A DNA stretch of 64,000 bases, from positions 3,556,318 to 3,620,317 of the forward strand of contig NZ_CP018151.1 in NCBI RefSeq assembly GCF_001889265.1, read 5' to 3'. The stretch's first letter is position 1. Every line of letters starts with the position of its first letter. The stretch is from Microbacterium sp. 1.5R. Lineage in GTDB: Bacteria; Actinomycetota; Actinomycetes; Actinomycetales; Microbacteriaceae. The translations under genes were made by a program, and so were the position numbers. The notes beneath the pieces were generated by a model. That model was not told where the DNA came from, made no database searches, and saw only the letters and a list, made by a program, of their open reading frames with translations. Below are positions 45,614 through 54,976 of the stretch, in pieces.

Positions 45614-47137
45614 TCACTCCCCCGGGATCAGCAGACCGTCGAGCACGAGCTGGCGGATGCGGGGCTCGAGGTCGGCCCACAGGTCGACGAGCGGCACCTC
45701 GAACAGGTCGGCCAGAGCTGCGACGATCTGCATCACCGTGAGCTCGCCGTCGCAGGCCCCGACGAGAGCGGCGAGCGCCGGGTCGACCGCGATGGTCCGT
45801 GCGAAGCCACCGCCCTGACGCAGTTCGATGATGCTCGGATCGTCGTTGCCCGGAAGCAGATGTCGTGCCTCGGTGACATCCGGAGCGACGATCAGCGTCG
45901 TAGGCAGTCCTTCTGCGAGCACGTCGTGCGCCGCGAGACCCGAACGCAGCGCCCCGCCTACGTTCGAGACGGGCTGTGCGACGCGCTCGAGACGACGCAG
46001 GGGCGCTCCGTCGCCTGCCGGCCGCCGCACCAGGATGTAGCCGAATCCGACGGCGGTGACGCCACGCGCGGCGAAGTCATCGAGCCATGCGGTGAGCAGC
46101 GGGGTGAACGCGGCATCGCGGGGCGTCGTGCCTCCGTCGCGGATCCATAGCTCTGCGTAGCCCAGCGGCGACAGCTCTTCGCGCTGGATGACCCACAGAT
46201 CGAGGTCGCCAGGAACCCACGACGAGAGGCGATCGAGACCCGCGCGTCCACTCAGCGATACCTGGCCACCGCGCGACTCCCAGTTGCCGAGCAGCTGTGC
46301 CACGCCTCCCGGGGTCAGGAAAGACGGAACCGCACGGAGGAACTGCTCGACGAGCGCGTCACCGACGAGTCCCCCGTCGCGATACTCGTACTCGGGGACC
46401 CCTTCCGCGCGCGGGGTGATCACGAAGGGCGGGTTCGACACGATCAGGTCGAACGCCTCTCCCCCGACCGGCTCGAACATGCTGCCCGATCGGAACTCGA
46501 TGTTCGAGACGCCGTTCAGCTGGGCGTTCAACTCGGCATAGGCGAGCGCTCGCGCCGAGATGTCCGTGGCGACGACGGATCCTGCGTGACGAGCGACGAG
46601 CAGTGCCTGGATGCCGCATCCGGTGCCGAGATCGAGGGCACGGTCGACCTCGATCGGCATGATGACCTCGGCCAGCGTGCGGGAGGCGCCGCCGACTCCG
46701 AGCACGTGATCCGCGGGCAGCGCGCCGTCGAGCGCCACCTCGTCGAGATCGCTGGCGATCCACCATTCGCCGATCCCCTCGGCGTCGACGAACGACTGGG
46801 GACGCAGCAGCGCAGTGGGGATCACCTCGTCGCCCTCGATCCTCGCGAGGCCGAGGGCCACGAGGCCGTCCGCTCCGAGTCTCGGGAGAGCCGTCGTCAC
46901 CGCGGCGATCGGCTGCGGCATCCCGAGCACCAACAGCCTGCCGAGAGTCGCGAGCACACCGTCGTCACCGGCGATCGCGCGCAGGATCGGCTCGCGCATG
47001 CCTCTGGCCAGCGCGTCGTCCTCCTCCTCGCCCCACAGGCGACGGAGCGGCTCCGAGCGGAGATCCGCGGCGTCGAGATCTGCGGCGAGCGCGGTGCTGC
47101 GGAGCGGATCGGGCGTGGGGGCGAGGGTGTCGGACAC
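45614..47137 (-). CDS. Class I SAM-dependent methyltransferase (HemK/RsmC-like)
   Basis: About 507 aa. An N-terminal winged-helix-like region of about 150 residues is followed by a methyltransferase core with ALDLGTGCGIQALLVARHAG near residue 190 and the catalytic SNPPFV near 258. NPPF indicates N-methylation of a base or glutamine. A C-terminal extension of about 200 residues follows. GTG at 47137 is used; GTG at 47146 is equally possible. The precise RNA, DNA or protein target is unknown. Confidence 0.82.
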   Translation of the reverse strand: MSDTLAPTPDPLRSTALAADLDAADLRSEPLRRLWGEEEDDALARGMREPILRAIAGDDGVLATLGRLLVLGMPQPIAAVTTALPRLGADGLVALGLARIEGDEVIPTALLRPQSFVDAEGIGEWWIASDLDEVALDGALPADHVLGVGGASRTLAEVIMPIEVDRALDLGTGCGIQALLVARHAGSVVATDISARALAYAELNAQLNGVSNIEFRSGSMFEPVGGEAFDLIVSNPPFVITPRAEGVPEYEYRDGGLVGDALVEQFLRAVPSFLTPGGVAQLLGNWESRGGQVSLSGRAGLDRLSSWVPGDLDLWVIQREELSPLGYAELWIRDGGTTPRDAAFTPLLTAWLDDFAARGVTAVGFGYILVRRPAGDGAPLRRLERVAQPVSNVGGALRSGLAAHDVLAEGLPTTLIVAPDVTEARHLLPGNDDPSIIELRQGGGFARTIAVDPALAALVGACDGELTVMQIVAALADLFEVPLVDLWADLEPRIRQLVLDGLLIPGE

Positions 47138-47244
47138 GGCCGTCACTCTACGCGTCTTCAGGGTTCTCATTCAGCCAGCGGCCTAGAATCACAGGGTCAC
47201 CACTCACGAGCAGCCTGGGATCCCGGCGTTCGAGGAAGACCTTC

Positions 47245-49428
47245 ATGACCGCGACCATCTTCGAGAACGGCCTCCGCACGCGCCTGCAGCGCCTGGCGCG
47301 CGGGTCCGTCATCTCGGCGATCGTACTCGGCCTGGTCAGCACGGGCGCAGGCAGCGCGGTCGCAGCCGCCGATGACGAGTCAGAGGCGTCCTCCGTCGAG
47401 CTCCTGTTGTCGGCGGGGGTGCGCGGAACGGTCGCCCCTGGCACAGCGACGACGGCCTCGATCACCGTGCAGAACGACGCGAAGTCCGAACTCTCCGCCG
47501 GACGAGTCACTCTGGAGATCAACCGCACTCCGCTCGCGGACGAAGCCTCGGTCACGACGTGGCTGAATGACTCCGACGCCACAGGGGGTTTCGACCAGCT
47601 CGGAACCGACACCGTCGCACCGGTCGACGCCGAGACCTCCGCGACCACGAGCCTCTTCCTGCCTCCCGAAGTTCTCGGCGACCTCGCACCGGGTGTGTAC
47701 CCGCTGCGCGCGACGCTCAGCGGAGCGCAGAACGAGGGTCAGGATGCCGCGCGAACGGTGACGTCGACATCCGTGCTCGTGGTGACCGCTGCCGCGAATC
47801 CGCCCGTCGCCGTGATGGTGCCGATCACGGCGACGCCCTCCGACGGCGCCCTTCTCACCGCGGACGAGCTCAGCGCTCTCACCGCGCCCGACGGCGCACT
47901 CACCGCGACGATCGAGGGTGTCCGAGGCACGTCCGCGATCCTGGCGATCGACCCGGCGATCCCCGCCGCCATCCGCGTGCTCGGCTCTTCGGCGCCGCAG
48001 AGCGCGCGCGAGTGGCTGCGACTTCTCGACGCTCTGCCCAACGAGCGGTTCTCTCTGCAGTTCGGCGATGCCGACGCCACCACACAGGCGCAGGCGGGTC
48101 TTCCGGGACTGCTGCAGCCCACGACGCTCGCGCCGTTCCTCACCCTCAGCAGCTTCACCGAGCCTCCGGACGAGACCCCCACCGCGACTCCTGCGCCGAC
48201 TCCCGCCTCGCTGCCGACGGATGGCAGCGCACCGACTCCCGTGCCGACACCGAGTGATGAGCCGAGCCCTCAGCCCACCGACGGTCCGGTGCTGCCCGAC
48301 GACGCACAGCTCATGGCCGTCGAGGGGTCGACCCCCGGCATTCTGTGGCCCCGCAGCGATGTCTCCGCCGCCGATCTCGACACGTTCTCGACGTACCTGA
48401 GCGGCGGCGCGGTCACTGTCCTCTCCTCTGCAGCGGTCGGCGGTGTGGTCGGCGCGCACGCCGCGATCGATTCGCACAGCGTGCTGGTCGCCGTGGATGC
48501 CGCATCGGATGCTCTGTCGCAGGCGGCGAGCGAAGACGACGACGCCGCCCGTCAGCAGTCGCTGGCCGAGGCGAGCGCTTATCTCGCCCTGTCAGCTCAG
48601 GCGAGTCCGACGACGCCGCTTCTGATCGGACTCGACCGCGACGAGACCCGCACCGCTGATGCGCTCAGAGAGGCCGTCTCATCGGTCGACTCCCTCGGGT
48701 TCGGTCTCTCCGAGGTCCTCGCGATCCCGGCGACGCCCTCGACCCTTTCGACCGAGCCCGACCCGGCACGAGCCACGGCCCTGCAGGGGATGCTCGACAG
48801 CGAGATCGTGCTCGGCGAGTTCTCCACGATCCTCGACGACAGCCAGCTTCTGCTGAGCCCCAAGCGCATCCAGATCATGCGGGCGACCGCGGTCGGCCTG
48901 ACGGACAAGGGCTTCTCAGAGGCCGTCGCCGACGTGAACGAGCAGACGACCGAGACGCTGAACGCGGTCGACATCCCTCCGGCGAGCACCATCCAGCTGC
49001 TCTCCGCCAACGCCGACCTCCCGTTCTCGGTGCGCAACGACCTGCCATGGCCGGTGAACATCGAGCTCACGGTGAAGCCGAGCGACCCGCGCCTCGAGGT
49101 GCAGTCCGTCACGCCGTGGACGATCCAGCCCGGCACGACGACGAGGGTGAAGGTCCCCGTGTCGGCCCGAGTGGGCAGTGGCGAGGTCACCCTGACGCTG
49201 TCGCTCTCGAGCCCCACCGGTGTGCCGATCAGTCAGCCCGAGCGCGTGCGCGTCTCGGTGCGGGCCGAATGGGAGACCATCGGGCTCGCCGCATTCGGCG
49301 GTCTGATCGTGCTGCTGCTCGGTCTCGGCATCATCCGCACCGTCCGACGCCGGCGGCGTGAAGCCCTCGCCGGCGACGAAGAACAGGCGACCTCCTCACC
49401 GGATGCCGTCGAGGAGCTGAATGAGTAG
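47245..49428 (+). CDS. DUF6049 family membrane-anchored protein
   Basis: A 727-aa exported protein of the DUF6049 family found before murJ in actinobacteria. A signal sequence (about residues 17-41, cut near SAVAAADD) is followed by a large extracytoplasmic region with a Pro/Thr-rich insert near residue 310-350. A C-terminal membrane helix (IGLAAFGGLIVLLLGLGII) and basic tail follow. It overlaps murJ by 8 nt (ATGAGTAG), so translation is coupled. A role in cell-wall precursor export with MurJ is inferred. Confidence 0.85.
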   Translation: MTATIFENGLRTRLQRLARGSVISAIVLGLVSTGAGSAVAAADDESEASSVELLLSAGVRGTVAPGTATTASITVQNDAKSELSAGRVTLEINRTPLADEASVTTWLNDSDATGGFDQLGTDTVAPVDAETSATTSLFLPPEVLGDLAPGVYPLRATLSGAQNEGQDAARTVTSTSVLVVTAAANPPVAVMVPITATPSDGALLTADELSALTAPDGALTATIEGVRGTSAILAIDPAIPAAIRVLGSSAPQSAREWLRLLDALPNERFSLQFGDADATTQAQAGLPGLLQPTTLAPFLTLSSFTEPPDETPTATPAPTPASLPTDGSAPTPVPTPSDEPSPQPTDGPVLPDDAQLMAVEGSTPGILWPRSDVSAADLDTFSTYLSGGAVTVLSSAAVGGVVGAHAAIDSHSVLVAVDAASDALSQAASEDDDAARQQSLAEASAYLALSAQASPTTPLLIGLDRDETRTADALREAVSSVDSLGFGLSEVLAIPATPSTLSTEPDPARATALQGMLDSEIVLGEFSTILDDSQLLLSPKRIQIMRATAVGLTDKGFSEAVADVNEQTTETLNAVDIPPASTIQLLSANADLPFSVRNDLPWPVNIELTVKPSDPRLEVQSVTPWTIQPGTTTRVKVPVSARVGSGEVTLTLSLSSPTGVPISQPERVRVSVRAEWETIGLAAFGGLIVLLLGLGIIRTVRRRRREALAGDEEQATSSPDAVEELNE

Positions 49429-51040
49429 TCTCGGCCGCGCCAGCGCACTGATCGGCGCCGGAACGCTCATCTCGCGCGTCACCGGGCTTCTGCGAACCAT
49501 CGTCCTCGTCGGCGTGATCGGCTCGGTCGGTGCGGGCGCCGCAGACGCCTTCGCGATCGCGAATCAGCTGCCGAACAACGTCTTCTCTCTCATCTCGGTG
49601 GGCGTGCTGACCGCGGTGATCATCCCGCAGATCGTCAAGGCGACAGCGGACGCCGACGGTGGCAACGCCTTCATCTCGAAGCTCTTCACGCTCGGCACCG
49701 TCGTGCTGGTCGTCATCACGGGTATCGCCACGATCGCCGCGCCCTGGCTCGTGTGGCTCTACGCCGGCAAGGAGGGTTCAGCGGAGTTCCTCGCGCTCGC
49801 GACGGCGTTCGCGTACTGGTGCATGCCGCAGATCCTCTTCTACGGGCTCTACGCGCTGCTGGGCGAGGCGCTCAACGCACGGCGGATCTTCGGGCCTTTC
49901 ACCTGGGCGCCGGTCGTCAACAACATCGTGTCGATCGCAGGCTTCCTCGTCGTGGGCGCGCTGTTCGGCGGCCCGCTCACCCGCGTCTCCGACTGGACTC
50001 CCGAGATGATCGCCGCCCTCGGTGGAACGGCCACGCTCGGCATCGTGATCCAGGCCGCGATCCTGCTGATCTTCTGGCGCCGCACGGGTCTCGCGCTCCG
50101 CCCCGACTTCCGTTGGCGCGGCGTCGGACTCGGCAACGTCGGACGGCTCGCCGGATGGACGTTCCTCATGGCGCTGACGAGCCTCGGCGCCGGACTCGTG
50201 CAGACCCAGATCCTCACCGAAGCCTCCGGACGAGGCGCGTCCGTCGCCACCTTCCAGTACGCCTGGCTGATCTTCATGCTCCCGTACTCGATCATCGTGC
50301 TGTCGATCGGCACGCCCTACTTCACGCAGATCAGCGAGCACGCGGCGGCCGGCAGACATGCCGAGGTCCGCGCAGACATCGCCCAGAGCATCCGCACCCT
50401 GCTCTTCTTCATCGCCGTCGCCGTCGCCGCGGTCGCCGCGGCAGCGATTCCGGCGTCGCGAGTCTTCACCAATCAGGCGTCGCACGCCGAAGAAGCGGCG
50501 CTGGTGCTGCTCGCCTTCCTCGTGTGCCTGGTTCCGCTGACGATCCTCTTCATCGTGCAACGCACTTTCTACGCCTACGGCGACACCCGCACGCCCTTCT
50601 GGTTCACGCTGTTCCAGTGCGCTCTCGTGGTCGTCACCGCTCTGGTCGCGCAGTGGCTGCTCGCCGCCGAGATCATCGAGGTGACCATGCTGGCCGCAGC
50701 CATCGCGCTGGGCCAGTCGATCGCGAGCACCCTGCAGATGATCGTGGCCAGCTGGCTGCTGCACCGCAAGATCGGCGGACTCCAGATCCGCACCTGGATG
50801 ACCGCTGTCGTCCGCTACGCCGTCGCTGCCGTTCCTGCCGGGTTCGCCGGGTGGGGCGTCTTCCTCCTGCTCGGCGGCCCGACCGGGTGGACCACGTCCG
50901 ACAAGATCCAGGGAGCCATCGGCACCTGCATCATCGGCCTCGCCGTCGTGGTCGTCTACATCGGCATCCTGGCTGTCCTGCGCGCTCCGGAGCTCAAGGT
51001 CGCGAGCGGCATGCTGCGGCGTTTCCTGCCGCGCCGCTGA
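49421..51040 (+). CDS. murJ: Lipid II flippase MurJ
   Basis: A 539-aa multi-pass membrane protein (about 14 helices) of the MOP superfamily that flips lipid II across the membrane. The start SLGRASALIGAGTLISRVTG is characteristic, as is ANQLPNNVFSLISVGVLTAV near residue 50. No cytoplasmic kinase-like extension is fused, unlike the mycobacterial form. Confidence 0.94.
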   Translation: MSSLGRASALIGAGTLISRVTGLLRTIVLVGVIGSVGAGAADAFAIANQLPNNVFSLISVGVLTAVIIPQIVKATADADGGNAFISKLFTLGTVVLVVITGIATIAAPWLVWLYAGKEGSAEFLALATAFAYWCMPQILFYGLYALLGEALNARRIFGPFTWAPVVNNIVSIAGFLVVGALFGGPLTRVSDWTPEMIAALGGTATLGIVIQAAILLIFWRRTGLALRPDFRWRGVGLGNVGRLAGWTFLMALTSLGAGLVQTQILTEASGRGASVATFQYAWLIFMLPYSIIVLSIGTPYFTQISEHAAAGRHAEVRADIAQSIRTLLFFIAVAVAAVAAAAIPASRVFTNQASHAEEAALVLLAFLVCLVPLTILFIVQRTFYAYGDTRTPFWFTLFQCALVVVTALVAQWLLAAEIIEVTMLAAAIALGQSIASTLQMIVASWLLHRKIGGLQIRTWMTAVVRYAVAAVPAGFAGWGVFLLLGGPTGWTTSDKIQGAIGTCIIGLAVVVVYIGILAVLRAPELKVASGMLRRFLPRR

Positions 51041-51052
51041 GCCCCCTCGCGC

Positions 51053-51080
51053 GGGAATGTCGCGCGGTTACCATTGGTTG
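51053..51080 (+). promoter_or_regulatory. SigR/SigH-type promoter of trxB-trxA
   Basis: GGGAAT (51053-51058), an 18-nt spacer, GTTG (51077-51080), about 48 nt before the trxB ATG. This fits the GGGAAT-N18/19-GTT promoters read by actinobacterial disulfide-stress sigma factors, whose known targets include trxBA. Confidence 0.7.
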
Positions 51081-51128
51081 AAGCAGTCGAACGTCTTTCG
51101 GCGTCTCAGCATCTACGACGGAGAGCAC

Positions 51129-52103
51129 ATGCGTCAGGTCATCATCATCGGTTCCGGTCCCGCCGGATTCACCGCCGCCATCTATGCGGCGCGCGCGAAC
51201 CTCAAGCCGCTGCTCATCGCGAGCACGGTCGAGGTCGGCGGAGAGCTGATGAACACCACCGAGGTCGAGAACTACCCCGGCTTCCCCGAGGGGATCCAGG
51301 GCCCCGAGCTCATGGCGAAGTTCCAGGAGCAGGCTGAGAAGTTCGGCACCGAGGTCGTCTATGACGACGTCACCGAGCTCGACCTCGCCGGCCCCGTCAA
51401 GAAGGTCACCCTCGGCAGCGGAACGGTGCACGAGACCCAGTCGCTGATCTACGCGACCGGCTCCGCCTATCGCAAGCTCGGCATCGAGGGCGAAGAGCGC
51501 CTGTCGGGCTACGGCGTCTCGTGGTGCGCCACCTGCGACGGCTTCTTCTTCCGCGAGAAGACGATCGCCGTCGTCGGCGGCGGCGACTCGGCGATGGAAG
51601 AGGCCACGTTCCTCACCCGCTTCGCCGAGAAGGTCTACGTCATCCACCGCAAGGACACCCTGCGCGCCTCGAAGATCATGCAGGAGCGGGCCTTCGCGAA
51701 TGAGAAGATCGAGTTCGTCTGGAACAGCGAGGTCGCCGAGATCCTCGGTGGCGATTCCGTCACGGGCGTGCAGCTGCGCAACACGGTCGACGGCACGCTG
51801 AGCGAGCTCGCGCTCGACGGCCTGTTCATCGCGATCGGCAACGACCCGCGCACGCACCTCGTGCACGACAAGCTCGAGCTGACCGCTGAGGGCACCATCT
51901 GGGTCGACGGCCGTTCGTCCGTCACCTCGGTCCCCGGTGTGTTCGCCGCCGGCGACGTGATCGACCCCACCTACCGTCAGGCCATCACGGCTGCTGGCTC
52001 GGGCACGGTCGCCGCTCTCGACGCCGAGCACTTCCTGGCGGACCTCGAAGACGCCTCGGTCGAGTTCCCGGCCGCCGAAGCCGCTGAGATCATCACCGCC
52101 TGA
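51129..52103 (+). CDS. trxB: Thioredoxin-disulfide reductase
   Basis: A 324-aa FAD enzyme that transfers electrons from NADPH to thioredoxin. The FAD motif GSGPAGFTAAIYAARA, the redox-active WCATCDG (near residues 133-139), the NADPH motif VGGGDSAMEEA and the C-terminal GVFAAGDV are all present. The ATG at 51129 follows GGAGAG. Transcribed with trxA from a predicted SigR-type promoter. Confidence 0.97.
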   Translation: MRQVIIIGSGPAGFTAAIYAARANLKPLLIASTVEVGGELMNTTEVENYPGFPEGIQGPELMAKFQEQAEKFGTEVVYDDVTELDLAGPVKKVTLGSGTVHETQSLIYATGSAYRKLGIEGEERLSGYGVSWCATCDGFFFREKTIAVVGGGDSAMEEATFLTRFAEKVYVIHRKDTLRASKIMQERAFANEKIEFVWNSEVAEILGGDSVTGVQLRNTVDGTLSELALDGLFIAIGNDPRTHLVHDKLELTAEGTIWVDGRSSVTSVPGVFAAGDVIDPTYRQAITAAGSGTVAALDAEHFLADLEDASVEFPAAEAAEIITA

Positions 52104-52170
52104 GCGGACGGGAACACTTTCACCTCGCCCGCTGTTGTAGCAGGCGAACCTCGAATCAAGGAGAACTCTG

Positions 52171-52494
52171 ATGAGTGCAAAGGCTACGAGCCAGGCGACC
52201 TGGGAGCAGGACGTTCTGCAGGCCGAAGGTCCCGTCCTCGTGGACTTCTGGGCCGAGTGGTGCGGACCGTGTCGTATGGTCGCCCCCGTTCTGGACCAGA
52301 TCCAGGCGGACAACCCCGACAAGATCACCATCCTCAAGCTGAACGTGGACGAGAACCCGCAGCTGGCGATGAAGTACCAGATCACCTCGATCCCCGCGAT
52401 GAAGGTGTTCCAGGGCGGTGAGGTCAAGACGACCATCATCGGCGCCAAGCCGAAGCCGGCCCTCGAGCAGGACCTCGCGGCTTTCATCGGCTGA
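52171..52494 (+). CDS. trxA: Thioredoxin
   Basis: A 107-aa thioredoxin with the active-site WCGPCRM motif (near residues 30-36) and cis-Pro in ITSIPAMKVF. It reduces protein disulfides in the cytoplasm. It lies 67 nt after trxB with AAGGAGAA upstream and is followed by a terminator. Confidence 0.97.
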   Translation: MSAKATSQATWEQDVLQAEGPVLVDFWAEWCGPCRMVAPVLDQIQADNPDKITILKLNVDENPQLAMKYQITSIPAMKVFQGGEVKTTIIGAKPKPALEQDLAAFIG

Positions 52495-52507
52495 TCCTGC
52501 AGTCTTC

Positions 52508-52537
52508 AGGGCCGTCACCCCTCCGGGTGGCGGCCCT
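52508..52537 (+). terminator. Intrinsic terminator after trxA
   Basis: A 13-bp stem with one G-T pair (AGGGCCGTCACCC with GGGTGGCGGCCCT), CTCC loop, then TTTC. It starts 14 nt after the trxA stop. Confidence 0.8.
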
Positions 52538-52584
52538 TTCTCGTACCCAGCCGCTTCCGTCCCCATTCCTGAGACGAGAGCCGA

Positions 52585-53112
52585 CTACTTGTCGGAGATC
52601 CGCACCGGAGGAAGTCCTCGAGACGCTCGAGCGCGGTCGACGAGCTCCTGGATGATGGGGGACTTCGCGGCGTTGTAGGTCGTCCTCCCCCTCGCCTGGG
52701 CGGCGACGGCGTCGCACTTCGCATGCGAGTAGCGATCGGCATCCTCCGGATGCTCCAGAAGCCAGTCCCGCAGGATGCGCTGGTGCACCGCATCCCACTC
52801 CTCCTCGACGAAGAAGTGCACGATCGCGATCCGCACGCCGTCAGATTCGCGGATCATGACCGGGTGCGTGCGCACAGCGCTTCCCAGGCGCCATCCTGCG
52901 GCTTCCAGAGCGGCCCTGCGCGCGTCGAAGTCGCTGCGATCGACGATGCGGACGGCCAGGTCGATGATCGGCTTGGCGCGCATGCCGGGGATCGCCGTCG
53001 ATCCGATGTGTTCGATCAGCCAATCCGCGTCCGCGACCGCGTGAATCTCAGCGGCGAACGCCTCGAACTGCTTCGGCCACTCCGGGTCGTAGGAGACGAG
53101 CATTCGCGGCAC
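52585..53112 (-). CDS. GrpB family protein (UPF0157)
   Basis: A 175-aa protein of the GrpB/UPF0157 family, related to nucleotidyltransferases. Family marks are VSYDPEWPKQFEAFAAEI, IEHIGSTAIPGMRAKPIIDL (near residues 33-52) and VHFFVEEEW. ATG at 53103 is an alternative start. It lies 9 nt after the next small gene on the same strand. The molecular function is uncertain. Confidence 0.85.
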   Translation of the reverse strand: MPRMLVSYDPEWPKQFEAFAAEIHAVADADWLIEHIGSTAIPGMRAKPIIDLAVRIVDRSDFDARRAALEAAGWRLGSAVRTHPVMIRESDGVRIAIVHFFVEEEWDAVHQRILRDWLLEHPEDADRYSHAKCDAVAAQARGRTTYNAAKSPIIQELVDRARASRGLPPVRISDK

Positions 53113-53121
53113 GATAGGTGC

Positions 53122-53457
53122 CTAGGAGGCGTCGGCGACGGACGGGTCCCAGCGTCGGTGCCGCTGCTTCTCGTCGAGAAGGCCCCAGACCGCCGGCGTG
53201 AGCTCGGGGTACTCCAGCGCGATCTGACGCAGCACCCGGTAGTGCCGAGCCGCGTTCGGTCGCACACCGTCGTTCGCGGTGATGTTGTCGGCTCGCAGCA
53301 GGTAGACGACGAGCTCATCGACGCTCGGCAGCTCCTCCATGAACTCCCATGGGTCTTCCCCGCCGAGGAGTCTCTCCTGGATCAGCACGGCGAGTTCGTC
53401 CGACGCTTCTGCTCTCAGCACTTCGAGGCTGGCGCGGCGCGGAACTGACTCGGTCAT
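53122..53457 (-). CDS. Conserved small protein, unknown function
   Basis: A 111-aa acidic soluble protein, mostly helical, with DPWEFMEELPSVDELVVYLL (about residues 35-54) and a Trp-containing C-terminus. No domain recognised. Probably co-transcribed with the GrpB-like gene. Confidence 0.7.
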   Translation of the reverse strand: MTESVPRRASLEVLRAEASDELAVLIQERLLGGEDPWEFMEELPSVDELVVYLLRADNITANDGVRPNAARHYRVLRQIALEYPELTPAVWGLLDEKQRHRRWDPSVADAS

Positions 53458-53466
53458 GCTTCCAGC

Positions 53467-54915
53467 CTACGTCGCCCTGCGGGTGCCCCGGCGCTCCACC
53501 TTCAGCTCGTCCGTCATCTCCTCGAGCTCGCGACCCTTGGTCTCGGGCACCTTGAAGTACACGAAGAAGAACGACAGCAGCGCGAAGAACGCGTAGAAGC
53601 CGTAGGCGAATGTGAGGCCGATCTCGGCGAACACAGGGAAGGTGGTCGAGATGAAGAAGTTCGCTGCCCACTGGGCTGCTGCCGCGACCGCGAGTGCGCC
53701 GGCGCGGATCGAGTTCGGGAAGATCTCTCCCAGAAGGACCCAGACGAGCGGACCCCAGGTGGCACCGAAGAAGACCACGAAGCCGTTCGCGCAGATGAGG
53801 GCGACGGTCGCCCACGGGTCAGGCAGGGTCGCTGTGCCCTCGGCGTTCAGCTCACCGAACGAGAAGGCGAGCGCCATGAGGCCCAGCGTCACCGTCATAC
53901 CCACAGAGCCGACGAGAAGCATGATGCGTCGGCCGACCTTGTCGACCAGCAGGATCGCGATGATGGTGACCACGATGTTCGTCACCGACGTGATGACGGA
54001 GGTCAGCAGGGCGCTCGACTCATCGAAGCCGACGGACTGCCACAGTGTCGTCGAGTAGTAGAAGATGACGTTGATGCCGACGAACTGCTGGAACACGGAG
54101 AGCAGGATGCCGACCCACACGATCGGCTTGAGCCCCAGACGACTGCCCCGCAGGTCGCTCAGCGACTCCTTGCGCTCGGTGTCGATGGTGCTGGTGATCT
54201 CCTGGATCTTCGCGTCGACGTCAACGGCCCCCGTGACCGTCTCGAGCACCTGGGACGCGCCTTTCAGATCGCCCTTGCGCACGAGATATCGCGGCGATTC
54301 GGGCAGACGGAACGACATGATCCCGTAGACGAGTGCGGGCACCGCCTCGATGATGAACATCCATCTCCAGGCGGTGAGTCCCCACAGAGGCTGGTCTGCG
54401 GCACCCGCGAGGCCCGCCAGCCACGCGTCGGAGAGCAGAGCGGCGAAGATTCCGGTGACGATGGCGAGCTGCTGCAGAGAGCCCAGTCGACCTCGCACCC
54501 GGGCAGGCGAGACCTCGGCGATGTATGCGGGAGCGATGACGGATGCCGCACCGACACCGAGACCACCCACCACTCGCCAGATGATGAGGTCGACGACACT
54601 GAACGCGAGTCCCGAGCCGATGGCGGAGACGAAGAACATCGCCGCCGCGAAGACCATCACGGGGATTCGCCCGCGTTTGTTCGCAATCGGTCCTGCGAAC
54701 CACGCACCGACGGCACACCCGATCAGGGCCGACGACACCGCGAAGCCCTTGAGCCCGACCCCGAGGTCGAAGCCCGAGACGTTCCCCGCGAGAGCATCGA
54801 CAGCGCCGTTGATCACGGCGGTATCGAATCCGAAGAGGAAGCCACCGAGTGCTGCGGCGATACTCACCGCGATGACGCGGCGTTGGAACTTCACTGGACT
54901 CGCTGCTCCGGACAT
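53467..54915 (-). CDS. Sugar porter MFS transporter
   Basis: A 482-aa transporter with 12 membrane helices, of the sugar/inositol:proton symporter family. Marks are GFLFGFDTAVINGA (helix 1), the RVRGRLGSLQQL motif, PESPRYLV after helix 6 and VDKVGRR between helices 8 and 9, ending in PETKGRELEEM. GGGGGAG precedes the ATG. Substrate may be xylose, glucose or myo-inositol. Downstream of parB on the same strand but probably a separate unit. Confidence 0.93.
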   Translation of the reverse strand: MSGAASPVKFQRRVIAVSIAAALGGFLFGFDTAVINGAVDALAGNVSGFDLGVGLKGFAVSSALIGCAVGAWFAGPIANKRGRIPVMVFAAAMFFVSAIGSGLAFSVVDLIIWRVVGGLGVGAASVIAPAYIAEVSPARVRGRLGSLQQLAIVTGIFAALLSDAWLAGLAGAADQPLWGLTAWRWMFIIEAVPALVYGIMSFRLPESPRYLVRKGDLKGASQVLETVTGAVDVDAKIQEITSTIDTERKESLSDLRGSRLGLKPIVWVGILLSVFQQFVGINVIFYYSTTLWQSVGFDESSALLTSVITSVTNIVVTIIAILLVDKVGRRIMLLVGSVGMTVTLGLMALAFSFGELNAEGTATLPDPWATVALICANGFVVFFGATWGPLVWVLLGEIFPNSIRAGALAVAAAAQWAANFFISTTFPVFAEIGLTFAYGFYAFFALLSFFFVYFKVPETKGRELEEMTDELKVERRGTRRAT

Positions 54916-54952
54916 GACTCCCCCTCATCGACGAGATGTCGAGAGTCTACGA

Positions 54953-54971
54953 CCGCTCAGGGGTCGAGCGG
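54953..54971 (-). terminator. Weak hairpin after parB
   Basis: CCGCTC/GAGCGG, a 6-bp stem with a 7-nt loop, starting 5 nt past the parB stop. No U tract. Confidence 0.35.
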
Positions 54972-54976
54972 CGGTA

